Shown: piece after piece, positions 15,701 to 23,340 of the stretch | How the letters are laid out: each line of letters opens with the position of its first letter | Position numbering within the stretch: position 1 is the stretch's first letter | Virus record (IMG/VR): IMGVR_UViG_3300025732_000134 | Coordinates: 1-35,143 of that record | Length of the DNA stretch: 35,143 nt | Reading direction: 5' to 3' (one strand) | From: a virus | Position numbers and translations under genes: made by a program | The notes under the pieces: generated by a model | Databases searched by the model: none | Told to the model about the DNA's origin: nothing | What the model saw: only the letters and a program-made list of their open reading frames with translations

Positions 15701-16251
15701 GCTTCGTCAAGTTGAATGAGGCGGTCCAAATACCACTGAGCTTTCTTCAGTGATTCTGTACCGCCCTTGTGACGTTCGCGCCAAATATACTTGATGCAAT
15801 TTCCTTTGCAGTAACCACGGAACTCTTCAATGGTTAGTGCTGCCTCGATGGCTTCAATTGTTTCGATGGGGCCATCAGTGTAGTGAGGAGGATGATTAAC
15901 CACATCCCCCTGGATCACAGGAGGTGTTTCAATCGTGTTCTCTCCAGGGAAGTTTGAATTTCTATCGCTGGACAAAAACTCAGAAGCCGAGAGTGTTTCT
16001 ACAGTTTTTGCCCAGGGAACTGGGCACACACCTCCAGGGCAATCGCTAATTTCTTCTACCGGAGCAAACCACGTCGTTTGGCTGACAGCATCTTCTCCTC
16101 CTCCTCCGGCCCCTCCAGTTCCAACACCAGAGTCTTTGGCTTCGGAGATGCTCCCATCGCCAAGCCCTGCTCCATTGAGGGGATATAACCCGTCATTCCA
16201 GGCCGTTGCCCCTCGAGATTCAACGGATTCCTTTCTAGCCCCTGCTCGCAT
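15688..16251 (-). CDS. DUF3310 protein (T7 gp1.7-like nucleotide kinase domain)
   Basis: The 187-residue protein ends in a DUF3310 domain (about 115-185): VVNHPPHYTDGPIETIEAIE, FRGYCKGNCIKYIWRERHKG and LKKAQWYLDRLIQL. The family includes T7 gp1.7, reported as an unusual thymidylate kinase. The N-terminal 110 residues are Gly/Glu-rich and poorly conserved in look. The ATG at 16251 has GAGG about 9 bases upstream, supporting this start even though the first 196 nt overlap the upstream minus-strand frame. Its end overlaps convergently with the NblA-like gene by 13 bases. A role in nucleotide supply is inferred from the family. Confidence 0.85.
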   Translation of the reverse strand: MRAGARKESVESRGATAWNDGLYPLNGAGLGDGSISEAKDSGVGTGGAGGGGEDAVSQTTWFAPVEEISDCPGGVCPVPWAKTVETLSASEFLSSDRNSNFPGENTIETPPVIQGDVVNHPPHYTDGPIETIEAIEAALTIEEFRGYCKGNCIKYIWRERHKGGTESLKKAQWYLDRLIQLDEAQKG

Positions 16252-16397
16252 GCAACCAATCCTCGGTTGTACATATCATATAAGGGTACATCATTTTCTT
16301 CATTGGCGAGAGGAGCACCAAAATCTTCTTCATCAAGACAACGACATTTCACTTCATCTTGAACAAAGGCATCTAAAAATCCTGCGGCAGAATGCAT
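16056..16397 (-). CDS. Hypothetical protein overlapping the DUF3310 gene
   Basis: From ATG 16397 the frame encodes 113 residues (MHSAAGFLDAFVQDEVKCRC), acidic in the first half and with Lys/Glu-rich helical character at the end (GPEEEEKMLSAKRRGLLR). No family is recognised. The last 196 nt overlap the DUF3310 frame. Upstream extension in frame to 16523 exists but would run into the divergent plus-strand gene, so the shorter form is preferred. No strong ribosome binding site is seen. The gene is plausible because it fills the gap between the divergent start and DUF3310, but could be a chance frame. Confidence 0.5.
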   Translation of the reverse strand: MHSAAGFLDAFVQDEVKCRCLDEEDFGAPLANEENDVPLYDMYNRGLVACEQGLERNPLNLEGQRPGMTGYIPSMEQGLAMGASPKPKTLVLELEGPEEEEKMLSAKRRGLLR

Positions 16398-16436
16398 CAC
16401 GGTAGTTAATTGATTCACTGCTTCTACAATGATAAT

Positions 16437-16808
16437 ATGGCCAACAGATTCAGACCTACTTACGATCCAGGTATTGACTCTGGTACTTCTGGAGCTGAAG
16501 TAACAGATCTCAATCCGGAGCAAGCGTACGACACAGACATGCGTCGTCTAGCAGAAGACGAGCGTGGAGCTGCTGAATCTGTCAATAATGAGCAGAATCG
16601 TGTGGCTAAGTTTATGCGGGCGGCAAAGACTGCTGGCGCATACAAACAACGCGCAAGTATTGATGAACCTTTGATTCGAGGAAAAGTACCCCGTACCAGA
16701 GCAGAAATTGCTGGCGTGGAACTTCCTAGTACGGGTGATTCCGGTGGGCGTACCGGTGCTGTTGGTTACGCCCGTAAACCGGCAGCTCAATTTGGCAAAG
16801 GGTTTTAG
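16437..16808 (+). CDS. Hypothetical protein, Arg/Ala/Glu-rich
   Basis: The preferred start is ATG 16437 (MANRFRPTYDPGIDSGTSG), giving 123 residues. The middle is helical and charged (YDTDMRRLAEDERGAAESVN), and the C-terminus is Gly/Arg-rich (GDSGGRTGAVGYARK). I see no known motif. It lies on the plus strand inside a minus-strand island and overlaps the end of the dCTP deaminase gene by 4 bases. The start has no Shine-Dalgarno but follows TACAATGATAAT directly, so a leaderless or near-leaderless transcript is possible. It may be a virion-associated protein; function unknown. Confidence 0.6.
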   Translation: MANRFRPTYDPGIDSGTSGAEVTDLNPEQAYDTDMRRLAEDERGAAESVNNEQNRVAKFMRAAKTAGAYKQRASIDEPLIRGKVPRTRAEIAGVELPSTGDSGGRTGAVGYARKPAAQFGKGF

Positions 16809-17392
16809 ACCTGAGAAAACACCACGTTATTTGGCTGATCCTGGTACTTACCCTTTCGGTCTTGATAAGTTACATGACATGGATTGCCACGATAAAAGAG
16901 AAGTTGCGTGATTCCTTCATTGGCGTAGATTCTGTTGAAAAGACCAGTGCAATTGCTGATCTCCAATGTTAAGTAGCCTTCCCAACCACTTTCTGCTGGC
17001 GTGATATTGACCAAAATTCCTGAACGTGCGTAAGTAGATTTACCTACCGCAACTACAGTAACATCACGAGGAAGCTTTAGGCGTTCTTGCGCAACGCCAA
17101 GGCAATAACCATACGGAGGAAGCAAGAAGTATTGACCCCGCTCATCCTCCTGGAGATCGGCAGGCTTTAAGATATCAGGATCAAAATTTTTTGGATCACA
17201 ATCCCCGGCTTGCACTTTACCAAAAAGCAAGCATTGTGCAGGGGAAAGACGGATGTCATAACCATAAGAACTAAGGCCATAGCTCAGAAGTTTGCGTTCT
17301 TTTTCTTTGCTGACTAAATGGTCAACAAAAGGTGCAATCATCTGCTCTTCTTCAGCTAGTTGCTTGATCTCCCAGTCGGCTAAGACGCTCAT
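16805..17392 (-). CDS. dcd: dCTP deaminase
   Basis: The 195-residue protein matches the dCTP deaminase/dUTPase trimer fold along its length: SVLADWEI at the N-terminus, SYGLSSYGYDIRLSP, LPPYGYCLGVAQERLKLPRD, VAVGKSTYARSGILVNITPA, ESGWEGYLTLEISN and YANEGITQLLF. It turns dCTP into dUTP, feeding dTTP synthesis. Length is close to the usual 170-200. Upstream (minus strand) lies TATACT as a possible -10 near 17412-17417. The same island has DUF3310, so nucleotide supply genes are grouped. Confidence 0.93.
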   Translation of the reverse strand: MSVLADWEIKQLAEEEQMIAPFVDHLVSKEKERKLLSYGLSSYGYDIRLSPAQCLLFGKVQAGDCDPKNFDPDILKPADLQEDERGQYFLLPPYGYCLGVAQERLKLPRDVTVVAVGKSTYARSGILVNITPAESGWEGYLTLEISNCTGLFNRIYANEGITQLLFYRGNPCHVTYQDRKGKYQDQPNNVVFSQV

Positions 17393-17425
17393 AAATCCCT
17401 GTAATCGTCTTTTAGTATACAGAGC

Positions 17426-18022
17426 TCAAACTAAAAGATGCCCTCGTTCACCATAGATTTTGGTGAAAGTTTCCACAGCATCAGTCGAAGAATCTTGGGG
17501 AGGGAAGTAAACCAGAAACGAAGTACACGTTTGCTTCTTGCTTACCTCACCATTTTTATTACACCAAAGAAAAGGTACAGTTCTGAGAACGCACATTGGG
17601 AACTTAAAGATTTTTGGCTCGTAACGAATCATGTCAGGACAGTTGCTGAAATAAAGACCTTGTTTTATTTCGTTTGCCAGCCACGCATGGTACATACGTC
17701 GGAACCAAACAGCATGAGACGAAGTAAGAGTCAGTGAAGAAGCCCGTGTCATTTTCCACTTTTCATTCTTCTGATCCCAAAAGTACGCCCCCGCTGGAGG
17801 AAACAAATAACAACTTCCGTACCACTGCTGGCTGTTCAGTCCATCATCCGTAGGTGTGTAATACTCTGTTGCTTGCACATATTGATTAGCAACCTTGGAA
17901 CTAGCAACATCAAGATCAATGCCGCCCATCAGTTCGTTGGCAGCAAGTACCAAATCTTGGTTAGTGATCAGTTCAGCGCCTTCATTACGAGCAGCAACAC
18001 CACGAACACCTTTTTCTGCCAT
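17426..18022 (-). CDS. Dam-like phage N6-adenine methyltransferase, altered catalytic motif
   Basis: The 198-residue protein follows the phage DNA N-6-adenine-methyltransferase family: DLDVASSKVANQYVQATEYY, then TPTDDGL and QQWYGSCYLFPPAGAYFWD. In active members the last part reads close to NPPY or DPPY; here it is FPPA, so the residue that contacts the target adenine is replaced. The remaining C-terminal part (SFLVYFPPQDSSTDAVETF) matches the family's closing strand. It may protect phage DNA from host restriction, act on another substrate, or be inactive. Its ATG overlaps the stop of the upstream gene (TAATG). Confidence 0.75.
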   Translation of the reverse strand: MAEKGVRGVAARNEGAELITNQDLVLAANELMGGIDLDVASSKVANQYVQATEYYTPTDDGLNSQQWYGSCYLFPPAGAYFWDQKNEKWKMTRASSLTLTSSHAVWFRRMYHAWLANEIKQGLYFSNCPDMIRYEPKIFKFPMCVLRTVPFLWCNKNGEVSKKQTCTSFLVYFPPQDSSTDAVETFTKIYGERGHLLV

Positions 18023-18405
18023 TATGCTGTCTCTTTGTTATAGTTAATTTCTAAATAGCGAATGCCTTCGCCATCGTTAATAATATAGCCAGCTTTTTCT
18101 ACCGGATTAATTTTTTGTGCTGCTCCAAGAATTCGCCGGAAAGTTTCCGCTAAGTCTCCGTCGTTGCTACGCTCACACTCTTCTTGTGCTGCATGAATTT
18201 CTTTAAGAGTCCAAAAAAACATAGACCGCGCTTTGTTTTTTGGCTGGAATACCATTACTCCTGGACCTTCTACCTCCCACATTTTGCAGTACTGTGCACC
18301 CATATCACCAAGAATTAACTTAATTGTGGCGTCAAGCATTTTGGCTTTTGTTTCATCAAGTTCTGAGCCAATCACAGAAGCAATTAATTTTTCACGTCGA
18401 TCCAT
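18022..18405 (-). CDS. Hypothetical protein in the Dam-like operon
   Basis: The 127-residue soluble protein (MDRREKLIASVIGSELDETK) is mainly helical in the first two thirds and ends in a short beta segment (EKAGYIINDGEGIRYLEINY). AAGGAT upstream gives a fair ribosome binding site. It overlaps the previous gene by 14 bases and the next by one. No family recognised. Tight coupling to the Dam-like gene suggests shared timing rather than a known shared function. Confidence 0.72.
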   Translation of the reverse strand: MDRREKLIASVIGSELDETKAKMLDATIKLILGDMGAQYCKMWEVEGPGVMVFQPKNKARSMFFWTLKEIHAAQEECERSNDGDLAETFRRILGAAQKINPVEKAGYIINDGEGIRYLEINYNKETA

Positions 18406-18859
18406 TTTTTAGTAATCCTTGGCGGTTTAGTGATTCCAGAAGCTTAGGCGTTGGTTGGTATAGTACGACCAATTTGCCCAAAACACCACGTTTTTTAACA
18501 AGTTTTCCATTTTCATCTTTTACTTTATTAAATTCTCCAGATCGAATAAGATATTCAGCTACACAGCGAAGCCTGCGTTTAAGAGGCAGTTCTGCTTGTG
18601 GAAACTTTCCGCAGATTGTGTCTGCTTGTAAATCATAAAAAGCAAGACGTAAACGATTGGCAAGTGTCATACCAGAATTAGCATCCTCTTCTTCATAGTT
18701 TTTTAAATTTTCAAGGTACCTACGAAGACATCCGTCATCAAAAGAACCACTAGGAAACAAAAACATTTCTACTTGTTTAATTAATGACTCGGGCAACAAC
18801 TCTTTATGGTTTTTAAGTGTCACAGCATTAATATCAATATCTTGGAACCGATGAGCCAT
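18392..18859 (-). CDS. Hypothetical protein downstream of the HTH gene
   Basis: The 155-residue protein (MAHRFQDIDINAVTLKNHKE) is basic and helical. A central segment (LKRRLRCVAEYLIRSGEFNK) and the C-terminal VVLYQPTPKLLESLNRQGLL hint at a compact winged-helix-like fold, but I cannot name a family. Start and stop overlap the neighbouring genes by 1 and 14 bases, so it is part of a single minus-strand transcript starting at the HTH gene. A regulatory or replication-accessory role is possible. Confidence 0.7.
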   Translation of the reverse strand: MAHRFQDIDINAVTLKNHKELLPESLIKQVEMFLFPSGSFDDGCLRRYLENLKNYEEEDANSGMTLANRLRLAFYDLQADTICGKFPQAELPLKRRLRCVAEYLIRSGEFNKVKDENGKLVKKRGVLGKLVVLYQPTPKLLESLNRQGLLKNGST

Positions 18860-19269
18860 TATGGTAAAAACTCCTTTTTATTCTGATATTGGCTATAACT
18901 TTGACGCAGATTTCGCAAATCAAGATTTTCGTTTTTTGAAAAAGATTGGATTAAAGCATTCCAAGGAATGCGTAAAACCGCTTTGCGATGTACGTCAGGA
19001 GAAACATTGACATAATGGATGCCCTCAACCCAGCCTTTGTCAGGTGTTTTTCTACCTATAGCAATCCAATTGCGGATGGTTTGATCAGAAACCCCTAGGC
19101 GTTTTCCGCATTCTTCTGTTGAGATGTATTCATCAGCAAAAGCCTCTGGATTTAAAACGTCTGTTTCACCGTTTTTATAACGGCTATGCCACATAGAACC
19201 AAGAATGTTTTTAATTCCCCTGAGTTCGTGCGCAACTTCTTCTAAACTTTTACGTAATCCGTACTGCAT
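18859..19269 (-). CDS. HTH DNA-binding protein (excisionase/MerR-like), likely regulator
   Basis: The 136-residue protein has a helical N-terminus (LRKSLEEVAHELRGIKNILG) and a central helix-turn-helix with STEECGKRLGVSDQTIRNWI, followed by a wing with GWVEGIHYVNVSPDVHRKAV and RIPWNALIQSF. This layout is typical of phage DNA-binding proteins of the excisionase or terminase-small-like HTH group. It is the first gene of the minus-strand run that ends at the Dam-like gene, and faces a divergent spacer that holds a motif shared with two other divergent spacers, so it may bind there. That link is inference. Confidence 0.8.
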   Translation of the reverse strand: MQYGLRKSLEEVAHELRGIKNILGSMWHSRYKNGETDVLNPEAFADEYISTEECGKRLGVSDQTIRNWIAIGRKTPDKGWVEGIHYVNVSPDVHRKAVLRIPWNALIQSFSKNENLDLRNLRQSYSQYQNKKEFLP

Positions 19270-19322
19270 GCCAACACATCCTTTATTTTGTATGTTAGTC
19301 TTTGAGAAAACAAAATGCGACC
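19270..19322. promoter_or_regulatory. Divergent intergenic region with shared motif
   Basis: The 53-base spacer between the minus HTH gene and the plus membrane-protein gene contains CTTTATTTTGTA (19281-19292), also at 11029-11040, and TTTGTATGTTA (19287-19297), present in the other orientation at 33624-33634. All three sites are in divergent spacers. Confidence 0.5.
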
Positions 19323-19622
19323 ATGGAAGAACAGATTCCCTCTAGCCAACCGCCTCAACAAATGCCCCTGGAAGGTCAGATTACACCTGAGCAACTGGCG
19401 CAGATGAAAGCTCGGGCACGTGAGCTTGCTGTTCAACAAACCATCGCGCAACAACAAGCCATTCAACAGCAACAACCCCAGATTGTTTATGTGAGACGCA
19501 ACCTTACGGTTGCTGAAGTACTGCTGGTTATCCTGCTTTCCTGTGGAATTGTAACAGGAATTCAGTGGGGATGGAATGTTATGACAAACATTTTACCTCG
19601 TATTGAAATTAAAATGCGTTAA
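19323..19622 (+). CDS. Gln-rich single-span membrane protein
   Basis: From ATG 19323 the protein has 99 residues. The first 60 are rich in Gln, Pro and Glu with a helical Gln-rich run (QQQAIQQQQPQ), followed by one transmembrane segment at about residues 66-86 (VAEVLLVILLSCGIVTGIQW) and a short basic end (IEIKMR). It lies just before the fibre genes. A long soluble N-terminus and a single span could suit a holin, spanin-like or virion membrane protein, but there is no decisive motif. The earlier in-frame TTG at 19302 is less likely. Confidence 0.7.
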   Translation: MEEQIPSSQPPQQMPLEGQITPEQLAQMKARARELAVQQTIAQQQAIQQQQPQIVYVRRNLTVAEVLLVILLSCGIVTGIQWGWNVMTNILPRIEIKMR

Positions 19623-19645
19623 ATAAGCCCCTTTATAATTAAAAG
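19619..19645 (+). promoter_or_regulatory. Candidate phage promoter before fibre gene 1
   Basis: TTAAAT (19619-19624), a 9-base spacer and TATAAT (19634-19639) with an A-rich run precede the GTG at 19666. Same layout as at 5568. Confidence 0.55.
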
Positions 19646-19665
19646 AAAGCTTGAGAAATAAGTAG

Positions 19666-21681
19666 GTGTCAAACCGTAGGATTAGCGAATTTCCCGCTAT
19701 TAGTGGGGGCGAAATTAATGAACAGGACCTGCTAACGCTGGTTCATGTTTTTGAGGTTGACCCTACTTTACGCAACAAAAAAATTACCTTTACTCAATTC
19801 AAAGAATATCTCAATGAATATTACGCACCTGCTAGTGGTGCAACCTTTAGTGGTAACGTCACAATCACAGGGAACTTAACGGTTTCTGGTGCTAGCTCAT
19901 TCAACTCAATTACGGCATCTGGTTCCAGTACATTTAGTGGGATTGTTGTTCAAAACAATGCTGTTGTCAGCGGTACCGTCAGTGGGCTGACCATTACGGG
20001 TACCAATGTTCAGGGCACCAACGTCAATGCAGTTACCGCAACGGTTACGACTGCAACCGGCACAACAAGTGCTTTTACGTCCGGCGTTTACCAAAACCTG
20101 TCGGGTGCCACAATCACGGGTGGCATTGTCCGCTCGCCATCTGGTGTCTTCACCAATCTGAGCGGTGTCACGATCACTGGCACGACTGTCGCAGCAACCA
20201 CAGGTACTTTCCAGGTTCTTGGCACACCAGTCCTGGACGTAAACGGAAATCTTTCCGTTGCTAGTGGCCTGACGGTTACTGGTACCGCTCAATTTAGTAA
20301 TGGTCTTCAAGTCACAGGTACCTTATCAGGAACAACAGTTACTGGAACTACGGCACGTTTTACTAGTGTCACTGGAGTATCCGGTGTTTTTACAACACAG
20401 TTATCTGGTGCCACTATTACTGGAGATACGTTACAAGCTTCTAACGTAACTGGTGTTTCAGGTACATTTACAACCAGGGTTTCTGGTGCAACCGTAACCG
20501 GTAATACGGGTGCTTTTGGTAACGTATCAGGCATCTCTGGTGTCTTTACACAATTTCTTTCTGGTGCTGTAATTACAGGTGACACCGGACGCTATACCAC
20601 ACTGACTGGTGTATCCGGTACATTTACAACAGTTTCTGGTGCAACCGTCACTGGTAACACAGTTGCGGCAACGATTGTTTCTGGTGTATCGGGTGTTTTC
20701 AATAGTCAGCTATCGGCTACCACAATTACTGGAGCATCAGGTATTTTTACAAACCTGACCAGTACGTCCGGTACGTTCACGACTCAAGTTTCAGGTGCAA
20801 CCGTTACCGGTAACATTGGCGCCTTTACTTCCCTGACGGGAGCAACCGGCACATTTACCACACGTGTTTCTGGTCTTCTCGTCACCGGAGATACGGGTAG
20901 CTTCACAAACCTTACTGGTATTGCAGGCGTATTTACCACCAGTGTTTCGGGTACCACAATCACTGGTAATACAGTCCAAGGTACGTCAGGTGTCTTTGTC
21001 AATCTTAGCGGAGTTACGTTAACCGGTACGACAGTTAACGCAACAACAGGTGTATTTAATACTCTTCAAGCAACCAATCTTTCTTTTACGAATACCACAG
21101 TTTCTGGTGATTTAAACGTCTTAGGTTCTGGTTTTTTTGCTTCTGGTGTTCAAATCACTGGCACACTTAGTGGCACGACAATTACAGGCGCCACGGTCCA
21201 GGCTGTAACAATATCAGCTACAACTGGTACTTTTACTTCATTAACGGGAACAACTTTTACAGGTACTACGGTTCAAGCGATTACGACCTCTGCAACGACT
21301 GGTACCTTTACCTCGTTAACAGGAACGACAATTACAGGTACTACAGTTCAAGCTGTAACAATATCAGCTACAACTGGTACTTTTACTTCGTTAACAGGAA
21401 CGACTTTTACAGGTGCCACGGTTCAGGCTGTAACTACTTCTGCAACAACCGGCACATTCACATCGTTAACGGGAACAACAACCACAGGTGTGACTGCGAC
21501 GTTTACAACTGTTTCCGGCGTCACAGTCACTGGTGCGACCGGTACATTTACCAATATCACCGGTAGCACTCTTGCTATTACAACACCTTCTGGTGCAACA
21601 CCTGCCATTGTTTGTTCTGGTGTTGTTTCAGGTGGTACAAGCGGATTTGTAATTCAAGGTCCTCTAATTATCCTTCCTTGA
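19666..21681 (+). CDS. Tail fibre 1, long beta-repeat shaft
   Basis: The 671-residue protein starts at GTG (MSNRRISEFPAISGGEINEQ). Residues 1-50 form a short attachment-type domain (ISEFPAISGGEI, DLLTLVHV, KITFTQFKEYL) common at the start of phage fibre proteins. From about 55 the chain is almost only Gly, Ser, Thr, Val, Ala, Ile, Phe and Asn in imperfect repeats of about 25 residues of the form SGATITGxT ... TGVSGTFTT, a pattern expected for a trimeric beta-helical shaft. The C-terminus (GTSGFVIQGPLIILP) is short, with no clear receptor-binding head or chaperone domain. A TANAAT-type promoter lies upstream. It probably forms the shaft to which the next protein, or its own short tip, adds specificity. 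Confidence 0.85.
   Translation: MSNRRISEFPAISGGEINEQDLLTLVHVFEVDPTLRNKKITFTQFKEYLNEYYAPASGATFSGNVTITGNLTVSGASSFNSITASGSSTFSGIVVQNNAVVSGTVSGLTITGTNVQGTNVNAVTATVTTATGTTSAFTSGVYQNLSGATITGGIVRSPSGVFTNLSGVTITGTTVAATTGTFQVLGTPVLDVNGNLSVASGLTVTGTAQFSNGLQVTGTLSGTTVTGTTARFTSVTGVSGVFTTQLSGATITGDTLQASNVTGVSGTFTTRVSGATVTGNTGAFGNVSGISGVFTQFLSGAVITGDTGRYTTLTGVSGTFTTVSGATVTGNTVAATIVSGVSGVFNSQLSATTITGASGIFTNLTSTSGTFTTQVSGATVTGNIGAFTSLTGATGTFTTRVSGLLVTGDTGSFTNLTGIAGVFTTSVSGTTITGNTVQGTSGVFVNLSGVTLTGTTVNATTGVFNTLQATNLSFTNTTVSGDLNVLGSGFFASGVQITGTLSGTTITGATVQAVTISATTGTFTSLTGTTFTGTTVQAITTSATTGTFTSLTGTTITGTTVQAVTISATTGTFTSLTGTTFTGATVQAVTTSATTGTFTSLTGTTTTGVTATFTTVSGVTVTGATGTFTNITGSTLAITTPSGATPAIVCSGVVSGGTSGFVIQGPLIILP
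21202..21480 (+). repeat. Tandem repeats of 75 nt and 150 nt in fibre gene 1
   Basis: Four consecutive 25-residue units (TVQAVTISATTGTFTSLTG plus TTFTGT type) fill this stretch. Units 1 and 3 are nearly identical in DNA: 21202-21239 and 21352-21389 match over 38 bases at a distance of exactly 150. Units 2 and 4 differ more, so a two-unit block was likely duplicated recently. Confidence 0.85.
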
Positions 21682-21683
21682 GT

Positions 21684-21712
21684 TTAATTGCTTCAGTTAA
21701 AATAAGAAAAAA
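21684..21712 (+). promoter_or_regulatory. Candidate phage promoter before fibre gene 2
   Basis: TTAATT (21684-21689), 8 bases, TAAAAT (21698-21703), then an A-rich run. The 16 bases 21697-21712 are identical to 23356-23371 before the DUF7936-like gene. Confidence 0.6.
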
Positions 21713-21723
21713 GTAACAGTAAA

Positions 21724-23322
21724 ATGCCGTACGGAACCATCAAGATCGACACAGTTACCTTTACGAATGCTGGCGTCGATAAAAGCGTTACGCTTTCTGG
21801 GTTAGTTCAGAACCCTACCTTTAGTGGTAACGTTACCGTTACTGGTACTCTTTCTGGTGTTACCGTAACCGGTACAACTGCCAACTTCACGAGCGGTAAT
21901 TTTACTAATATTAGTGGTGGTACTCATACTATTACATCGGGTGTATTTGCGTCAGGCAGTGCGGCAAGCCCTTCAATTACATTTACAGGTGATTTAAATA
22001 CCGGTATTTATTCCCCCGGCGCAGACCAAGTAGCCATCTCGTCTAACGGGGTTGGGAGACTCTTTATTGATAGCAGTGGGAATGTTGGACTAGTTTCAGC
22101 GCCAAGCGCATTTGGCACACGTACAGCAATTCAGCTAAATGGAGCTGTTAGCAACTGGTTCGCTGGCGGAGTCAACGGACTTACGCTCTTTTCTCGGAAC
22201 CTGTACAACGATGGGGGCAATAAGTTCATTGGATCTAGCTATGCAAGTAGTTATTACCAAAGCACAAGCGGCGATCATGTATTTGAGTATTCGTCAGCAT
22301 CCGGTACCGCTGGAGCCGCTGCAACAATGCTTGAGGCAATGCGTATCACAAACGCAGGCCGCTTAGGTCTGGGGACTAGTAGCCCTGGGCAAGCACTGGA
22401 CGTTAAAGGCATTGTTCGTAGCTCTATTGGAACAGGTACCGGCGCAGGCGGGGCTGGTTACGCTTTTTACCAATTTGGCACATCTGCTACCGCAACAGAG
22501 AACTGGCATATTGGTGCAGAGGGCGATGGATCGTTCCGTTTTTACAACCAAAGCGTTGGTGCTGGAGTAGAGCGAGTTCGGATCACATCTGCAGGCAACG
22601 TAGGGATTGGCACTACTGCGCCGGGATCTCAGCTTCAAATCACATCTAATGCGGCTGTTACCATTGGGCTTGAAGACACAAGAACACCTAATACGACTGG
22701 TAAGTTCTCAAACTCAAACGGCACAGTCATAATTGACGCACAATTTAACAATGGCAATGGAATTATTCGTTTTACGGGCAATTCTAGCGCTACTGACTAT
22801 GGCAGATTTGACACCTCAGGTCGTTTTTTAGTTGGCACGTCTTCGAGCGTTAACACTACTGCGCTGGGAAATGCTCAAGTTCAGGTGGTGGGTTCAACCA
22901 ACGAAACAGCGCAACTTGCTATTTCCAGATTCTCCAATGATGCAGACCGTGGCAGGCTGACATTTATTAAATCCAGAGGCTCATCTGGAACTAATACAAT
23001 TGTTCAGGCTGATGATGCTATTGGTCGGATTGAGTTTCTTGCCGCAGATGGCAGTGCCAGTACCGCATATCCGGTAGCCGCGCACATTGGCGTTTTTGTA
23101 GACGGCACCCCCGGCGCTAACAACATGCCGGGCCGGATTGTCCTGAGCACAACCGCATCGGGTGCGAGCAGCCCGACGGAGCGGATGAGGATCAAGAGCA
23201 ACGGCACGATCAACTTCTCGAACGTTGCTACCTATGCCGACAACGCAGCAGCAACCACTGGTGGCCTGGCTGTGGGTGATGTCTATCGCACCAGTACGGG
23301 TCAGCTGATGATCCGCTACTGA
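21724..23322 (+). CDS. Tail fibre 2 / receptor-binding protein
   Basis: The 532-residue protein (MPYGTIKIDTVTFTNAGVDK) starts with a short domain, then a few shaft-like repeats (NVTVTGTLSGVTVTG). The middle and C-terminal parts carry units such as RITNAGRLGLGTSSPGQALD, VRITSAGNVGIGTTAPG and RMRIKSNGTINFS, typical of phage and bacterial fibre proteins. It ends with TTGGLAVGDVYRTSTGQLMI, a C-terminus that recurs in cyanophage structural proteins and probably trimerises the tip. It is likely the adhesin that contacts host surface polysaccharide or protein. The last 240 nt look more GC-rich than the rest. Confidence 0.85.
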   Translation: MPYGTIKIDTVTFTNAGVDKSVTLSGLVQNPTFSGNVTVTGTLSGVTVTGTTANFTSGNFTNISGGTHTITSGVFASGSAASPSITFTGDLNTGIYSPGADQVAISSNGVGRLFIDSSGNVGLVSAPSAFGTRTAIQLNGAVSNWFAGGVNGLTLFSRNLYNDGGNKFIGSSYASSYYQSTSGDHVFEYSSASGTAGAAATMLEAMRITNAGRLGLGTSSPGQALDVKGIVRSSIGTGTGAGGAGYAFYQFGTSATATENWHIGAEGDGSFRFYNQSVGAGVERVRITSAGNVGIGTTAPGSQLQITSNAAVTIGLEDTRTPNTTGKFSNSNGTVIIDAQFNNGNGIIRFTGNSSATDYGRFDTSGRFLVGTSSSVNTTALGNAQVQVVGSTNETAQLAISRFSNDADRGRLTFIKSRGSSGTNTIVQADDAIGRIEFLAADGSASTAYPVAAHIGVFVDGTPGANNMPGRIVLSTTASGASSPTERMRIKSNGTINFSNVATYADNAAATTGGLAVGDVYRTSTGQLMIRY

Positions 23323-23340
23323 GCCTTCTAGACCTACTCA

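Noticed and set aside
16398-16523. Upstream extension of the minus-strand 113-residue protein
   Set aside because: It would overlap the start of the divergent plus-strand gene and has no start signal; the start at 16397 is preferred.
21202-21480. Possible CRISPR-like array
   Set aside because: The repeats are contiguous 75-nt coding units without unique spacers; they belong to the fibre shaft.
19906-21608. Several minus-strand frames in the fibre gene
   Set aside because: They are repeat-driven shadows (Pro/Val/Thr repeats) of the fibre shaft.
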